Assembly: GCF_012939995.1 (NCBI RefSeq)
Contig: NZ_SPMZ01000011.1
Location: 1,662 to 65,661 of the forward strand
From: Candidatus Competibacter phosphatis
GTDB taxonomy: Bacteria; Pseudomonadota; Gammaproteobacteria; Competibacterales; Competibacteraceae
DNA: 64,000 nt
Direction of reading: 5' to 3'
Positions within the stretch are counted from its first letter, which is position 1; each line of letters begins with the position of its first letter. Below the pieces are notes generated by a model that did no database searches, was not told the origin of the DNA, and saw nothing but the letters and a program-made list of their open reading frames with translations. Positions 49,623 through 60,486 of the stretch are shown one piece after another. The translations under genes were made by a program, and so were the position numbers.

Positions 49623-50171
49623 ATGAGTATGCACAATTCATCACCAATATCTCTAGCCACTATAGTCACCGAACTCCAACGAGTTTGTCAGGAGAAGCTC
49701 TCGGGCACAATAAATATTTTGACAGAGAATCGTCAATTGGCCCGGATCAGTCTTCTGGATGGCAATATCGTGGCGCTATTCTGTATGAGCAAACGGGGCG
49801 CGGAGGCATTACCGCTGATCCGACAACTCAATCCCAACTGGTTCCAGTTTATCAAAGGGAGCAGTGTTACCGCCGATTCCAATTTACCCGCAACCGCCGA
49901 CATCGTTAATTTTCTTACCAGTACCGCTTCTTCTTCCACAAAATCGGAACCGGAAAAGAATACACTACTTGAAATACTTCCCCAGCGGATTCTCACAGTG
50001 TTGAAAGAAATGCTGAATGAGTTTATGGGTCCGGTGGCACCCATGATTTGCAACAAGGTTCTACGACAAGCCTCGAACTTGGACTCGGCAATTGACTTGT
50101 TGGCCAGAGAAATTCCCGACCAGCAACAGGCCATTAAATTCCAGGAGCAGGTCAGACAAAAAGTTTTCTGA
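49623..50171 (+). CDS. DUF4388-like (PATAN) protein
   Basis: Protein of 182 residues. The N-terminal about 75 residues look like DUF4388: LSGTINILTENRQLARISLL, DGNIVALFCMSKRGAEALPL and NPNWFQFIKGSSV, a small beta domain found in gliding and polarity regulators. The C-terminal about 90 residues are helical (TLLEILPQRILTVLKEMLNE, FMGPVAPMICNKVL), perhaps a dimerisation bundle. AAGG lies before the ATG at 49623. It follows the heme-sensor gene by about 86 bases and may receive its signal. Bases 50172-50594 hold no gene that I can support. Confidence 0.6.
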   Translation: MSMHNSSPISLATIVTELQRVCQEKLSGTINILTENRQLARISLLDGNIVALFCMSKRGAEALPLIRQLNPNWFQFIKGSSVTADSNLPATADIVNFLTSTASSSTKSEPEKNTLLEILPQRILTVLKEMLNEFMGPVAPMICNKVLRQASNLDSAIDLLAREIPDQQQAIKFQEQVRQKVF

Positions 50172-50594
50172 GGTAATGGAAAATCGAGGCCCTTGATGGC
50201 TGAGGTGACGATAATCGCCAGGGTTTTCGATAATGTCCGATCGCTTGTTTCGCTCTCCCCTGCCAAGTGAGAGAACACAGAGTGAAGAACGAAAAACAAT
50301 CAAGATGAGGGGATCAGCCTTTGCAACCGCGTCCCTCGTCCCACAACCTCTTTCCCACCAGCGGGAGAGGGGTTGTGAATGCTCACGCTGGATACAAAAT
50401 GTAACGTCGCCAACCGTTCGGGACATTGGCCACAAGCGTCATCTGGTGTTGGTCCACAGGGTTTCGGGGTGCCGGCCAATCCCTACCTAATCATCGTGGT
50501 CACAGTTGCGGCTATCGCCCTGAATCCGTACCATTTCCGCTCTTGTCAGCGGCTATCCCGCCTTCCCTGCCTTGCACGACGGAAATCAAACACC

Positions 50595-52360
<1,766 letters not shown>

Positions 52361-52364
<4 letters not shown>

Positions 52365-52834
52365 AAAAACCACTCTCAGCCCCGACCGCTCTCCCACCGG
52401 AAGAGCGGCGACTGAAGCGCCCGGAATCGGTGCTGGTGGTGATCTACACCGCGATGGACGAGGTGCTGGTGCTGCGCCGCCGCCAACCGGCGGATTTCTG
52501 GCAGTCGGTGACCGGCAGCCTGCGCTGGGAGGAAACCGACCCACTGGTGGCGGCCCGGCGGGAGCTGCGCGAGGAAACCGGGTTGGGCGACGACGCGGAA
52601 GTCGTGGCCTGCGGCACGGTCAACCGCTTTCCGATCTTGCCGCCCTGGCGACATCGCTACGCCCCGGATGCCGTCGAGAACGTCGAGCACGTCTTCCGGG
52701 TCCGTCTGTCCGAACGTCCGCTCATCACCTTGAATCCCGCCGAACACAGCGAATATCGCTGGCTGGTCCGCGCGGTGGCGGCGACCCAAGTCACGTCTTA
52801 CACCAATCGAGAGGCTATCCTGCGCCTGCCATGA
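52361..52834 (+). CDS. nudB: Dihydroneopterin triphosphate diphosphatase (Nudix)
   Basis: Removes pyrophosphate from dihydroneopterin triphosphate in folate synthesis. The 157-residue protein has the Nudix box: [12 protein letters not shown] preceded by the G of the [12 protein letters not shown] stretch. [11 protein letters not shown] and [16 protein letters not shown] are typical of NudB. The start is an unusual TTG at 52361, overlapping the aspS stop; the next ATG at 52454 would cut into the core fold. folA lies in the same gene train at 57.7 kb. Confidence 0.9.
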
Positions 52835-55393
52835 AAGTGCTGTTCGCCCGCCTCGCGGGTCCGCTCATCGGGCTGATGCTGTTCGCCGGCGCTCTATGGG
52901 TATTGCATCAAGCATTGGCGGAATATCGCTACCAGGATGTTGTCGCCTATCTTCGGCACTTACCGTCCTCGCAATTGTTCGCCGCCCTGCTGGGCACGGC
53001 GCTGAGTTATCTGGTCACCACCGGCTACGACTGGCTGGCGCTGCGCTACGTCCGCCGACCGCTGCCCTGGTCCAAGGTCGCTTCGCCGCCCTGCTCAGTT
53101 ATGCCTTCAGCAACTCGGTCGGATTGTCGGTGCTCACCTCCAGCTCGTTGCGCTTCCGCCTGTATTCGAGTTGGGGCCTGAGCGCGGTGGATATTGCCCG
53201 GATCGTCCTGTTCACCACCCTGACCCTGTGGCTGGGCATCCTAACGGTCGGCGGCGGCGTGCTGATGTTGGTTCCGCTGGATCTGAGCGCGATTCCCTGG
53301 CTGAACATGGACAGCCGGCTGCTGGGTTTGCTACTGCTGATCCCGCCGGTGGCTTACCTGTTGCTCGGCGTGCTGCGTCGCCAACCCTTGCGATTGGGGC
53401 ACTGGCAACTACCGATGACACGGCCCCGGCTGGCCTTGCCGCAGTTGGCGGTCGGCGCGTTGGACTGGGTCATGGCCAGCCTGGTGTTGTATACCTTGCT
53501 ACCGGCCTCCGAGACTCTTGGTTTCGGCCATCTGCTCGGCGTGTTCCTGGTGGCGCAGATCGCCGGTTTGCTCAGCCATATCCCCGGCGGGCTGGGGGTG
53601 TTCGAATCGCTGGTGCTGCTCATGCTCCAGCGCGAGTTGCCGGCCGCCGATCTGCTCGGCGCGCTGCTCGCCTTCCGCCTGATTTATTACCTGCTGCCGC
53701 TGGCGCTGGCCGCCATCGTGCTGGGTCTGCATGAGCTGCGGCACTACCGGGAACGGGTGTTGTGGCTACCGCGCGCGGTGGGACCGTGGGCGCCGGTGCT
53801 GCTGCCGCATGTGTTCGCCCTGCTGGCGCTGATCAGCGGCGCGGTGCTGCTGTTCTCGGCCGCGACTCCGGCGGTGGAAGCGCGGTTGGTGTGGTTACAC
53901 CATAGAATCCCGCTGTCGGTTCTGGAAATTTCCCATTTTATCAGCAGCCTGGTCGGCATGGGTCTGCTGCTGCTGGCGCGGGGTCTGCAACGCCGGCTGG
54001 ACGCCGCCTGGCTGCTGGCCGTGGCTTTCCTGGCCGCCGGCATCGCCGCCTCGCTGCTGAAAGGCGCCGACTACGAGGAAGCGATCATCCTGTCGGTATT
54101 GCTGGCCGGATTGCTGCCGTCCCGACGGCAGTTCTATCGCCGCGCTTCGTTGTTCGGCGAACGCTTTACGCCGGGCTGGCTCGCCGCCATCGCCGTGGTA
54201 CTGCTCTGCTCGCTCTGGCTGGGCTTTTTCTCCTACAAGCATGTCGAGTATTCCAACGAACTGTGGTGGAAATTCAGCTTCAGCGGCCGGGGCGAAGCGC
54301 CACGGTTTTTGCGCGCGATGGTGGGCGCCATGGGCGTGGCGCTGTTCTTTGGCGTCGCCAAGCTATTGCGGCCGGCGCCGTTCGAGCCGACCCTGCCGGG
54401 CCCGGAGGAAAAGCGTCAGGCCCACGCCATCGCCGCCGCGTTTCCGCGCAGCTACGCCCACTTGGCCCTGCTGGGCGACAAGGCATTGCTGTTCAACGCC
54501 GATCGCAGCGCGTTCCTGATGTACGGCGTCGAAGGACGCACCTGGGGTGGCAATGGGCGACCCCATCGCCGCCAACGAACGGGAGCGGCGGGAACTGGCC
54601 TGGCAATTCCGCGAATTGTGTGAGCGCCATGGCGGTTGGCCGGTGTTCTATCAGATCTACCCGGATAACCTGGGCCTGTACGTGGAACTGGGATTGACCT
54701 TGCTCAAGTTCGGCGAGGAGGCGCGGGTGCCGCTGGCGACCTTTTCGTTGGACGGCAAGTCGCGCAAGACCATGCGCCATAGCGTCAACCGGCTGGAGCG
54801 GGACGGCTATCGATTCGAACTGGTGGATACCGCCGCCGTGCCAGCGTTGCTGCCCCAACTGCGGGCGGTTTCCGATGCCTGGCTCGTTGGCAAAGGCAGC
54901 GGGGAGAAGGGGTTTTCGCTCGGATTCTTCGACGAGGATTATCTGCGAATCGGCCCGATCGCGGTGGTGCGGCACGATACCGAGGCGGTGGCCTTCGCCA
55001 ATCTGTGGCAAGGCGGCGGCGAGGAGCTATCGGTGGATTTGATGCGCTACCACCCGGACAGCGCCCAAGGCGTAATGGATTATCTGTTCATCCGCATCAT
55101 GTTGTGGGGCCGCGAACAAGGCTTCGCCTGGTTCAATCTTGGCATGGCGCCGCTGTCCGGTCTGCAAAACCGCAGCCTGGCGCCGTTGTGGAACCGGTTC
55201 GGCGCCTTGGTTTTCGGTCGCGGCGAGGCGTTTTTACAATTTTCGGGGTTTGCACCAGTACAAGGACAAGTTCGACCCCCGATGGGAAGCGCGCTATCTG
55301 GCGGCACCGGGCGGCATGATGGTGTTGCCGAGGGTGCTGGCGGACCTGACCGCGCTGATTGCCCGCGGCTACAAAGAAGCCATCGAACCATAA
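52831..55393 (+). CDS. mprF: Phosphatidylglycerol lysyltransferase/flippase MprF, with three frame breaks
   Basis: Membrane protein of about 850 residues transferring an amino acid to phosphatidylglycerol. The N-terminal flippase has many TM helices (LFAALLGTALSYLVTTGYDW, YAFSNSVGLSVL, LGVFLVAQIAGLLSHIPGGL). The C-terminal GNAT-fold synthase includes FLMYGVEGRTW, MGDPIAANERER, GGWPVFYQIYP, LGEEARVPL-like stretch, KTMRHSVNR and FNLGMAPLSGLQNRSLAPLW. Breaks: one base missing near 53075-53085, one extra G in GGGG (54544-54547), one extra T in T5 (55231-55235). With these fixed the protein ends YKEAIEP at 55393. It starts four bases before the nudB stop and is followed by acvB, its usual partner. 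Confidence 0.85.
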
Positions 55394-55415
55394 CGACGAC
55401 GACCCAGGATCAATC

Positions 55416-56906
55416 ATGCGTGCCCTATCGCGAATGCTGTATCTGATCGCTGTTCTACTGACGTCCGCCGCGCGAGCGGACGTCGTCGAGGAAACGCTGG
55501 ACAACCCCATCTTCGGCAAACTCGCCGTTTATCATGCCGCCGACGAACCCAAGGGCGTGGTGCTGTTCGCCTCCGGCGCGGGCGGCTGGAACGCCGAACT
55601 GGCTGCGGTGGCGCGGGAAATCGCCAATCTGGATTACACGGTCGCGGGCATCGATTCGAACGAGTATCTGGCACGGCTCGATCGCTCGACGGCCCCCTGT
55701 GCCAATCCATCGATGGATCTTGAGCAGTTGAACCGCTCGATGGAGCAGCGCTATCCGCCGGCGACCCACCTGCCGCCAGTCCTGCTGGGACAGGGTATCG
55801 GCGCGACGCTGGACTACGCGGCGCTGGCCCAGGCGCCAGCCGAGCGCTTTCATGCCGGGATCGCGGTGGATTTCTGCCCGGAACTGCCCTTGCGCAAGCC
55901 TTTGTGTCCGGGCGTGGGAAATCTGGAGGGCACCGCGTCGCCGGATCACAAGAGCGTGTCATTGAAACCCATCAACCGGCTGCCGACCACTTGGTTCGCG
56001 TTTCAGAACCAGCCAAGCTGCGACGCCGGGATCGCCGCGCAATTCATCAAATCGATCCAGCTCGCCCGGTTGACCGACATCGCGGGTGGCGAAGGCACCA
56101 AGACCTGGCTGCCGCAGGTCTCCGCCCTGTTGCAATGGCTGGACCCGAGCATCGTCCGACAGGTGCAGCCCGATGCCAGCGTCAGCGGCGTGCCGCTCAC
56201 CGAAGTGCCGGCCACCGCCGGTCCCGACCGGCCGCAATTCGCGATCATGTTCTCCGGTGATGGCGGTTGGGCGCTGCTCGACCGCGCCGTGACGGCGGAG
56301 CTGGCCAAAAACGGCTTGCCCTCGGTGGGCTGGGATTCGCTCAGCTATTTCTGGAAACCGCGCCAGCCGGACCAGGTGGCGCTGGATCTGGAACGGGTGT
56401 TGCGCAAGTACATGACAGACTGGAAGAAGGAACGGATCGTGCTGATCGGCTATTCGTTCGGGGCGGATGTGCTGCCGGCCACGATTAACCGCTTGCCGCA
56501 AGACTTGCGCGACCGGATCGATCTGGCGGTCTTTCTAGGGTTGTCGGATTACGCCACCTTCGAATTTCATCTGAGCGACTGGATCAGCGACGAAGCTGAC
56601 GAAGGCGGTCTGGCGGTGCGGCCGGAATTGGCCAAGCTGGCCAGCCTCAAGCGGTTGTGCATTCATGGTGAAGAAGAGGAGGACGCCTCCTGCCCGAAGT
56701 TGACCGATCTGGGGGTAATCGCCGAAAAGATGCCTGGGGACCATCATTTCGACGAGGATTACCCCGGAATCGCCCGCCGCATTCTCGAACTGTTGCCGCC
56801 ACCACCCGCGACGACGGCACCGCCACCGCCACCGCCCGCGACGACGGCACCACCGCCGCCACCGCCCGCGACGACGGCACCACCGCCGCCACCGACCAGG
56901 AACTGA
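55416..56906 (+). CDS. acvB: AcvB/VirJ-family serine hydrolase (putative aminoacyl-phosphatidylglycerol hydrolase)
   Basis: Periplasmic alpha/beta hydrolase of 496 residues. Signal peptide (MLYLIAVLLTSAARA), then an N-terminal half with GQGIGATLDY and a C-terminal VirJ domain with MFSGDGGWALLDRA, the nucleophile motif GYSFGADVLP and the late His in GDHHFDEDY. Rhizobial AcvB removes the amino acid from lysyl-phosphatidylglycerol made by LpiA/MprF, and here the gene directly follows mprF by 22 bases, so the same pair is inferred. The C-terminus has a tail of three PPPPPPATTA repeats (about 56798-56900), not part of the fold. Start ATG at 55416. Confidence 0.88.
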   Translation: MRALSRMLYLIAVLLTSAARADVVEETLDNPIFGKLAVYHAADEPKGVVLFASGAGGWNAELAAVAREIANLDYTVAGIDSNEYLARLDRSTAPCANPSMDLEQLNRSMEQRYPPATHLPPVLLGQGIGATLDYAALAQAPAERFHAGIAVDFCPELPLRKPLCPGVGNLEGTASPDHKSVSLKPINRLPTTWFAFQNQPSCDAGIAAQFIKSIQLARLTDIAGGEGTKTWLPQVSALLQWLDPSIVRQVQPDASVSGVPLTEVPATAGPDRPQFAIMFSGDGGWALLDRAVTAELAKNGLPSVGWDSLSYFWKPRQPDQVALDLERVLRKYMTDWKKERIVLIGYSFGADVLPATINRLPQDLRDRIDLAVFLGLSDYATFEFHLSDWISDEADEGGLAVRPELAKLASLKRLCIHGEEEEDASCPKLTDLGVIAEKMPGDHHFDEDYPGIARRILELLPPPPATTAPPPPPPATTAPPPPPPATTAPPPPPTRN

Positions 56907-56909
56907 AAC

Positions 56910-57743
56910 ATGGCCGTTTACGCCATCGGCGACATTCAAGGTTGTTACGATCCGCTGCGGCGCTTGCTCGACCTGCTGCGTTTCGACCCCGCCGCCGACG
57001 TGCTGTGGCTGGTCGGCGACCTGGTCAACCGTGGGCCGCACTCGGTCGAGGTGCTGCGATTGGTACATGGCCTGGGCGAGCGAGCGGTGGCGGTGTTGGG
57101 CAACCACGATCTGACTCTGCTGGCGGTGGCCGCCGGCCAAGTGAAACCCAAACGCAAGGATACCTTCCATTCCATCCTGGATGCCCCCGACCGCGACGAA
57201 CTGATGGACTGGCTGCGTCGATGTCCGCCGCTGCATCACGATGCCGAACTGGGCTTTACTCTGGTCCATGCCGGCTTGCCGCCACAGTGGGATCTGGCCT
57301 TGGCGCAACGCTGCGCGGCGGAACTGGCGGCGACTCTGCGCGGGCCGGATTACCAGCAGTTCCTGGCGCACATGTTCGGTGGTGAGCCGCGCCGCTGGCG
57401 GGATGACTTGAGCGGTTACGACCGGCTGCGTTTCACCGTCAACGCCCTGACCCGAATGCGGTTCTGCACGGCGGACGGTGCGTTGTCCTTCGCCGAAAAA
57501 GGGCCGCCCGGCAGTCAGGGACCGGACTTGCTGCCCTGGTTCGCCGTGCCGGGGCGGCGTAATGCCGATCTCAATCTGGTATTCGGCCACTGGGCTTCGT
57601 TGGGCTACTACCGTGTGCCGGGTATTTACGCGCTGGACAGCGGCTGCGTCTGGGGCAACCGGTTGACCGCCATCCGGTTGGACGAACCCGGCGTTCCCGC
57701 TTGGAGCGTGCCGGCCCACAACCTGCCGCCGGCGCTGGCATGA
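56910..57743 (+). CDS. apaH: Bis(5'-nucleosyl)-tetraphosphatase, symmetrical
   Basis: Hydrolyses Ap4A to two ADP and can decap Np4-capped RNAs. The 277-residue protein has metallophosphoesterase motifs GDIQGCYDPL, GDLVNRGPHSVEVL, GNHDLTLL and FGHWASLGYY, with LVHAGLPPQWDL. It starts three bases after acvB ends. Its stop overlaps the folA start by four bases, an arrangement common in gammaproteobacteria. Confidence 0.95.
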   Translation: MAVYAIGDIQGCYDPLRRLLDLLRFDPAADVLWLVGDLVNRGPHSVEVLRLVHGLGERAVAVLGNHDLTLLAVAAGQVKPKRKDTFHSILDAPDRDELMDWLRRCPPLHHDAELGFTLVHAGLPPQWDLALAQRCAAELAATLRGPDYQQFLAHMFGGEPRRWRDDLSGYDRLRFTVNALTRMRFCTADGALSFAEKGPPGSQGPDLLPWFAVPGRRNADLNLVFGHWASLGYYRVPGIYALDSGCVWGNRLTAIRLDEPGVPAWSVPAHNLPPALA

Positions 57744-58249
57744 GCGCGTCATTGACACTGATCGCCGCGTTGGCCCGCAACCGCGTCATCGGCCGGGATA
57801 ATCGCCTACCCTGGCATTTGCCGGCGGATTTGCGCTTTTTCAAGCAGGTCACGATGGGCAAGCCCCTGTTGATGGGCCGGCGCACCTGGGAATCCATTGG
57901 CCGACCGCTGCCAGGTCGCCGGATGATCGTGCTGAGCCGCGATCCAGCTTATCAGGTCCCCGGTTGCACAGTCGCGCGGTCACTGGACGAAGCGTTGGAG
58001 ATGGCCGGCGCGACCGCCGAGCCGATGGTGATCGGTGGAGCGATGCTGTACCGACAAACCTTGCCACAGGCCGAGCGGTTGTATTTGACTTTGGTCGAAG
58101 CCGACATACCCGGCGATGCCTGGTTTCCGGAATGGGACGCGCGGGACTGGCGGCTGGTCTGGGAAGAGGCGCATCCGGCCGATGCCAAGCATGTCTGGCC
58201 CTATCGCTTTCAGCGCTGGGAGCGGATCCGTGACTTGAGTGGAGGCTGA
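57740..58249 (+). CDS. folA: Dihydrofolate reductase
   Basis: Reduces dihydrofolate to tetrahydrofolate with NADPH. The 169-residue protein has LIAALARNRVIGRDNRLPWH, KPLLMGRRTWESIGRPLPGR, VIGGAMLYRQTLPQAERLYL and FPEWD. The start ATG at 57740 overlaps the apaH stop codon. It is the last gene of the aspS-to-folA train and convergent with the double-glycine peptide gene; a hairpin lies between them. Confidence 0.95.
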   Translation: MSASLTLIAALARNRVIGRDNRLPWHLPADLRFFKQVTMGKPLLMGRRTWESIGRPLPGRRMIVLSRDPAYQVPGCTVARSLDEALEMAGATAEPMVIGGAMLYRQTLPQAERLYLTLVEADIPGDAWFPEWDARDWRLVWEEAHPADAKHVWPYRFQRWERIRDLSGG

Positions 58250-58310
58250 AGACCGAATCCCGTTTGCGCGGGTTTTCGCTCAAGTTCAAATTCCCCCCGA
58301 CTCGACACAA

Positions 58311-58338
58311 AAGCGGCGGCCCCAGGGCCGCCGCTTGC
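58311..58338. terminator. Bidirectional hairpin terminator between folA and the peptide gene
   Basis: GCGGCGGCCC / GGGCCGCCGC stem with a two-base loop. On the minus strand it is followed by TTTTGTGT, a usable terminator for the peptide gene; on the plus strand by TTGCTTT, weaker, for folA. Confidence 0.8.
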
Positions 58339-58357
58339 TTTGGCGCGGGTGTCGAGA

Positions 58358-58618
58358 TTAGCCGATCACCACCGTCAACTGCTCGTAATGATCGACCTTG
58401 GTCTGGGTGCGCTGGTACTTCTTGTGCAGCTTGTCGACCTTGTACTTGATGAAGCCGATCTGCTTGAAGCCGCCGTTCTGGGTCCACTGGCTTACGAAGC
58501 TCCAGGAACCGCTGGTGGTGGTCGAACCGGTGTAGGTATAGCCGCCGCTCAGTTTAGCCATGGCTTGACGGTCGAGGGTCTTGCTCAGGTCCAGGTCTTG
58601 GAGGGTGATGGTGCTCAT
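58358..58618 (-). CDS. Small peptide with double-glycine leader (candidate exported peptide)
   Basis: Precursor of 86 residues. The N-terminal 26 residues form a leader of the double-glycine type: DLDLSKTLDRQAMAKLSGG, with the typical spacing of hydrophobic residues before GG. The core of about 60 residues is Tyr/Thr/Ser-rich, then basic (YTYTGSTTTSGSW, KYKVDKLHKKYQRTQTK), and has no cysteine. GG leaders are cut by C39 peptidase domains of ABC exporters. AGAGGA precedes the ATG. It is divergent from an operon encoding an OMF, a tandem-FHA protein and an HlyD adaptor. The biological role (bacteriocin, signal or surface peptide) is unknown. Confidence 0.72.
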   Translation of the reverse strand: MSTITLQDLDLSKTLDRQAMAKLSGGYTYTGSTTTSGSWSFVSQWTQNGGFKQIGFIKYKVDKLHKKYQRTQTKVDHYEQLTVVIG

Positions 58619-58995
58619 GGTCGTGTCCTCTTCAAAGGGTTGGGAAAGTTTGGTGTTGCTGTACGACCTGAATAAAGCAGAAGGCGTGCCAATACAATAA
58701 ACACACCAAGAAAATTTTTATTATTTATTTGATTTTCATTTATTTTTTTAAATTATATCGAGGTTTTTCACAACTTGACAGGCCCATGGATTCATTAAAA
58801 TAGGTTTAAATAAACCAACTAAAAAAGCATGTGTGTTTTGCATATAAAAAACTATTTATCCGACCCAATGTCGAGCCATGGCTGTTTCTTCATGAAACAA
58901 GCCAAGAGATCAAGCTCGCAAACTGCAAGATTTTATGGTCTACCATCAATAATGAATCTCAATCACAAAGCCGGCTCAATGAATGTGGTACCGCC

Positions 58996-60477
58996 ATGCA
59001 GCAACCGACAAGCACTTTACTTTCCGTCTCCACCGAGGCCGGCATTCCGGGTAAGGGTGCCGCCGGAGTTCGCCGCACGCTGACGAGACTGCTGCGGGTC
59101 AGTGTCTGCCTGGTCGCGGTGGCGGGTTGCGCCAATACGGACGATCCAGGCTATCAGCGCCCGTCGCTACCCGAAAAAGAAGGCTGGACCTTGACGGGTG
59201 ACGGCCCGGTGTCGGCCGCCGACGCCATTCGACCGGATTGGTGGACCCAGTTTGGTGATGCCTATCTGGATAATCTCGTGCGCCAAGCCATCGCCGGCAG
59301 TCAGGACGTGAAAATTCTGGCCGCGCGCATCGATGCCGCCGGCATCGGCCTGGAAGAGGAACGGGTCAGTACCCTGCCCAAGCTGAGCTTGGGCACCACC
59401 ACCGATTTTACCGCGACGCCGAACAACCAGGCGCGTGCCTTCGGGGTGAATGTGTCCGGTCTCAATTGGGAAATCGATCTGTGGGGCAAGGCCCGCAAGG
59501 GGATTCGTGCCCAACAAGCCGAATACAAGGCGTCCGAGGCCGATTATCGGGCCGGCTATCTGTCGTTGATCTCGGAAGTGGCCAGCACCTATTTCCAAAT
59601 CCGCCAGTTCGACGAGCAGATCGCTCGCCAACAAGCTGGTTTGGCCAAGAACCAGCGTATTCTCGGCATCCTGGAACGCCAGCGGCAAGAGGGACTGGTG
59701 GCCAACACTCGGGTGCTGCAACAGCGAGCGGAAAACCGTGGCCTGCAACGGGATTTGCTCGATCTGCAACGACAACGGACGCTGACCGAAAATCGCTTGG
59801 CGACCCTGCTGGGAATTCCGGCCGGCAATCTGCGTGTCCCCCAGGCGTCTCTCAGCCGCGCCGTGCAACCCCTGGCCGTACCGGCTGGCTTGCCCGCCGA
59901 TCTGCTGGCGCGGCGGCCCGACATTCTGGCGGCCGAATACCGGGTGCTGCGGGCTTACGAACTGATCGGCAAGGCGCGACTGGCAAAATTACCCTCGATC
60001 AGCCTGACCGGCCAGGGTGGACTGGCCAGCGCCGCCCTGGGGGCTCTGTTGGGTAACTGGACGCTCGGCATCGGTTTGGTGGTCAACTTGCCCATATTCG
60101 ACCCAAGTCTCGATCTGGAGATCAAGCGTACTCAGTTGGACCAGCAAATCGCTGAGGAAGAATATCGCAAGACCGTGATCCTGGCCTTCGAGGAAGTGGA
60201 AAATGCCCTGGTGAATCTGGCCAACCGCAAGCAACAGATTGATGAGTTGGAGCGACAACTCAACGATCTGCGCGTCATCGGTAACCAGACCGATGCTCAG
60301 TTACAGGCCGGCCTGGTCTCGCAGCTTGAGGTCTTCGAAGCGGAGCGTACCCTGCTTTCGACCGAGCAGACGCTGTTGGAGGTCAAGCATCAGCGCTTAC
60401 AGGATACGGTCACCCTGTACAAAGCCATGGGCGGCGGTTGGCCTCGGGAAACCGTCGAACTGGCCATGGACCAATAA
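58996..60477 (+). CDS. NodT/TolC-family outer-membrane factor lipoprotein
   Basis: Outer-membrane channel of 493 residues with a lipobox (VCLVAVAGC). Family features: PDWWTQFGDAYLDNLV, LNWEIDLWGKARKG, ATYFQI-like VASTYFQIRQFDEQI and ARRPDILAAEYRVLRA. The first ATG with a normal lipoprotein signal is at 58996; the in-frame GTG at 58831 would add an unrelated 55-residue segment from AT-rich DNA. It is the first gene of an operon with the FHA protein and HlyD, so it should be the outer-membrane exit of that transporter. Confidence 0.88.
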   Translation: MQQPTSTLLSVSTEAGIPGKGAAGVRRTLTRLLRVSVCLVAVAGCANTDDPGYQRPSLPEKEGWTLTGDGPVSAADAIRPDWWTQFGDAYLDNLVRQAIAGSQDVKILAARIDAAGIGLEEERVSTLPKLSLGTTTDFTATPNNQARAFGVNVSGLNWEIDLWGKARKGIRAQQAEYKASEADYRAGYLSLISEVASTYFQIRQFDEQIARQQAGLAKNQRILGILERQRQEGLVANTRVLQQRAENRGLQRDLLDLQRQRTLTENRLATLLGIPAGNLRVPQASLSRAVQPLAVPAGLPADLLARRPDILAAEYRVLRAYELIGKARLAKLPSISLTGQGGLASAALGALLGNWTLGIGLVVNLPIFDPSLDLEIKRTQLDQQIAEEEYRKTVILAFEEVENALVNLANRKQQIDELERQLNDLRVIGNQTDAQLQAGLVSQLEVFEAERTLLSTEQTLLEVKHQRLQDTVTLYKAMGGGWPRETVELAMDQ

Positions 60478-60486
60478 ACCGTGACC

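Noticed and set aside
58831-58995. In-frame GTG start extending the OMF gene by 55 codons
   Set aside because: The extra residues are AT-rich and unrelated to the family, and would place the lipoprotein signal internally.
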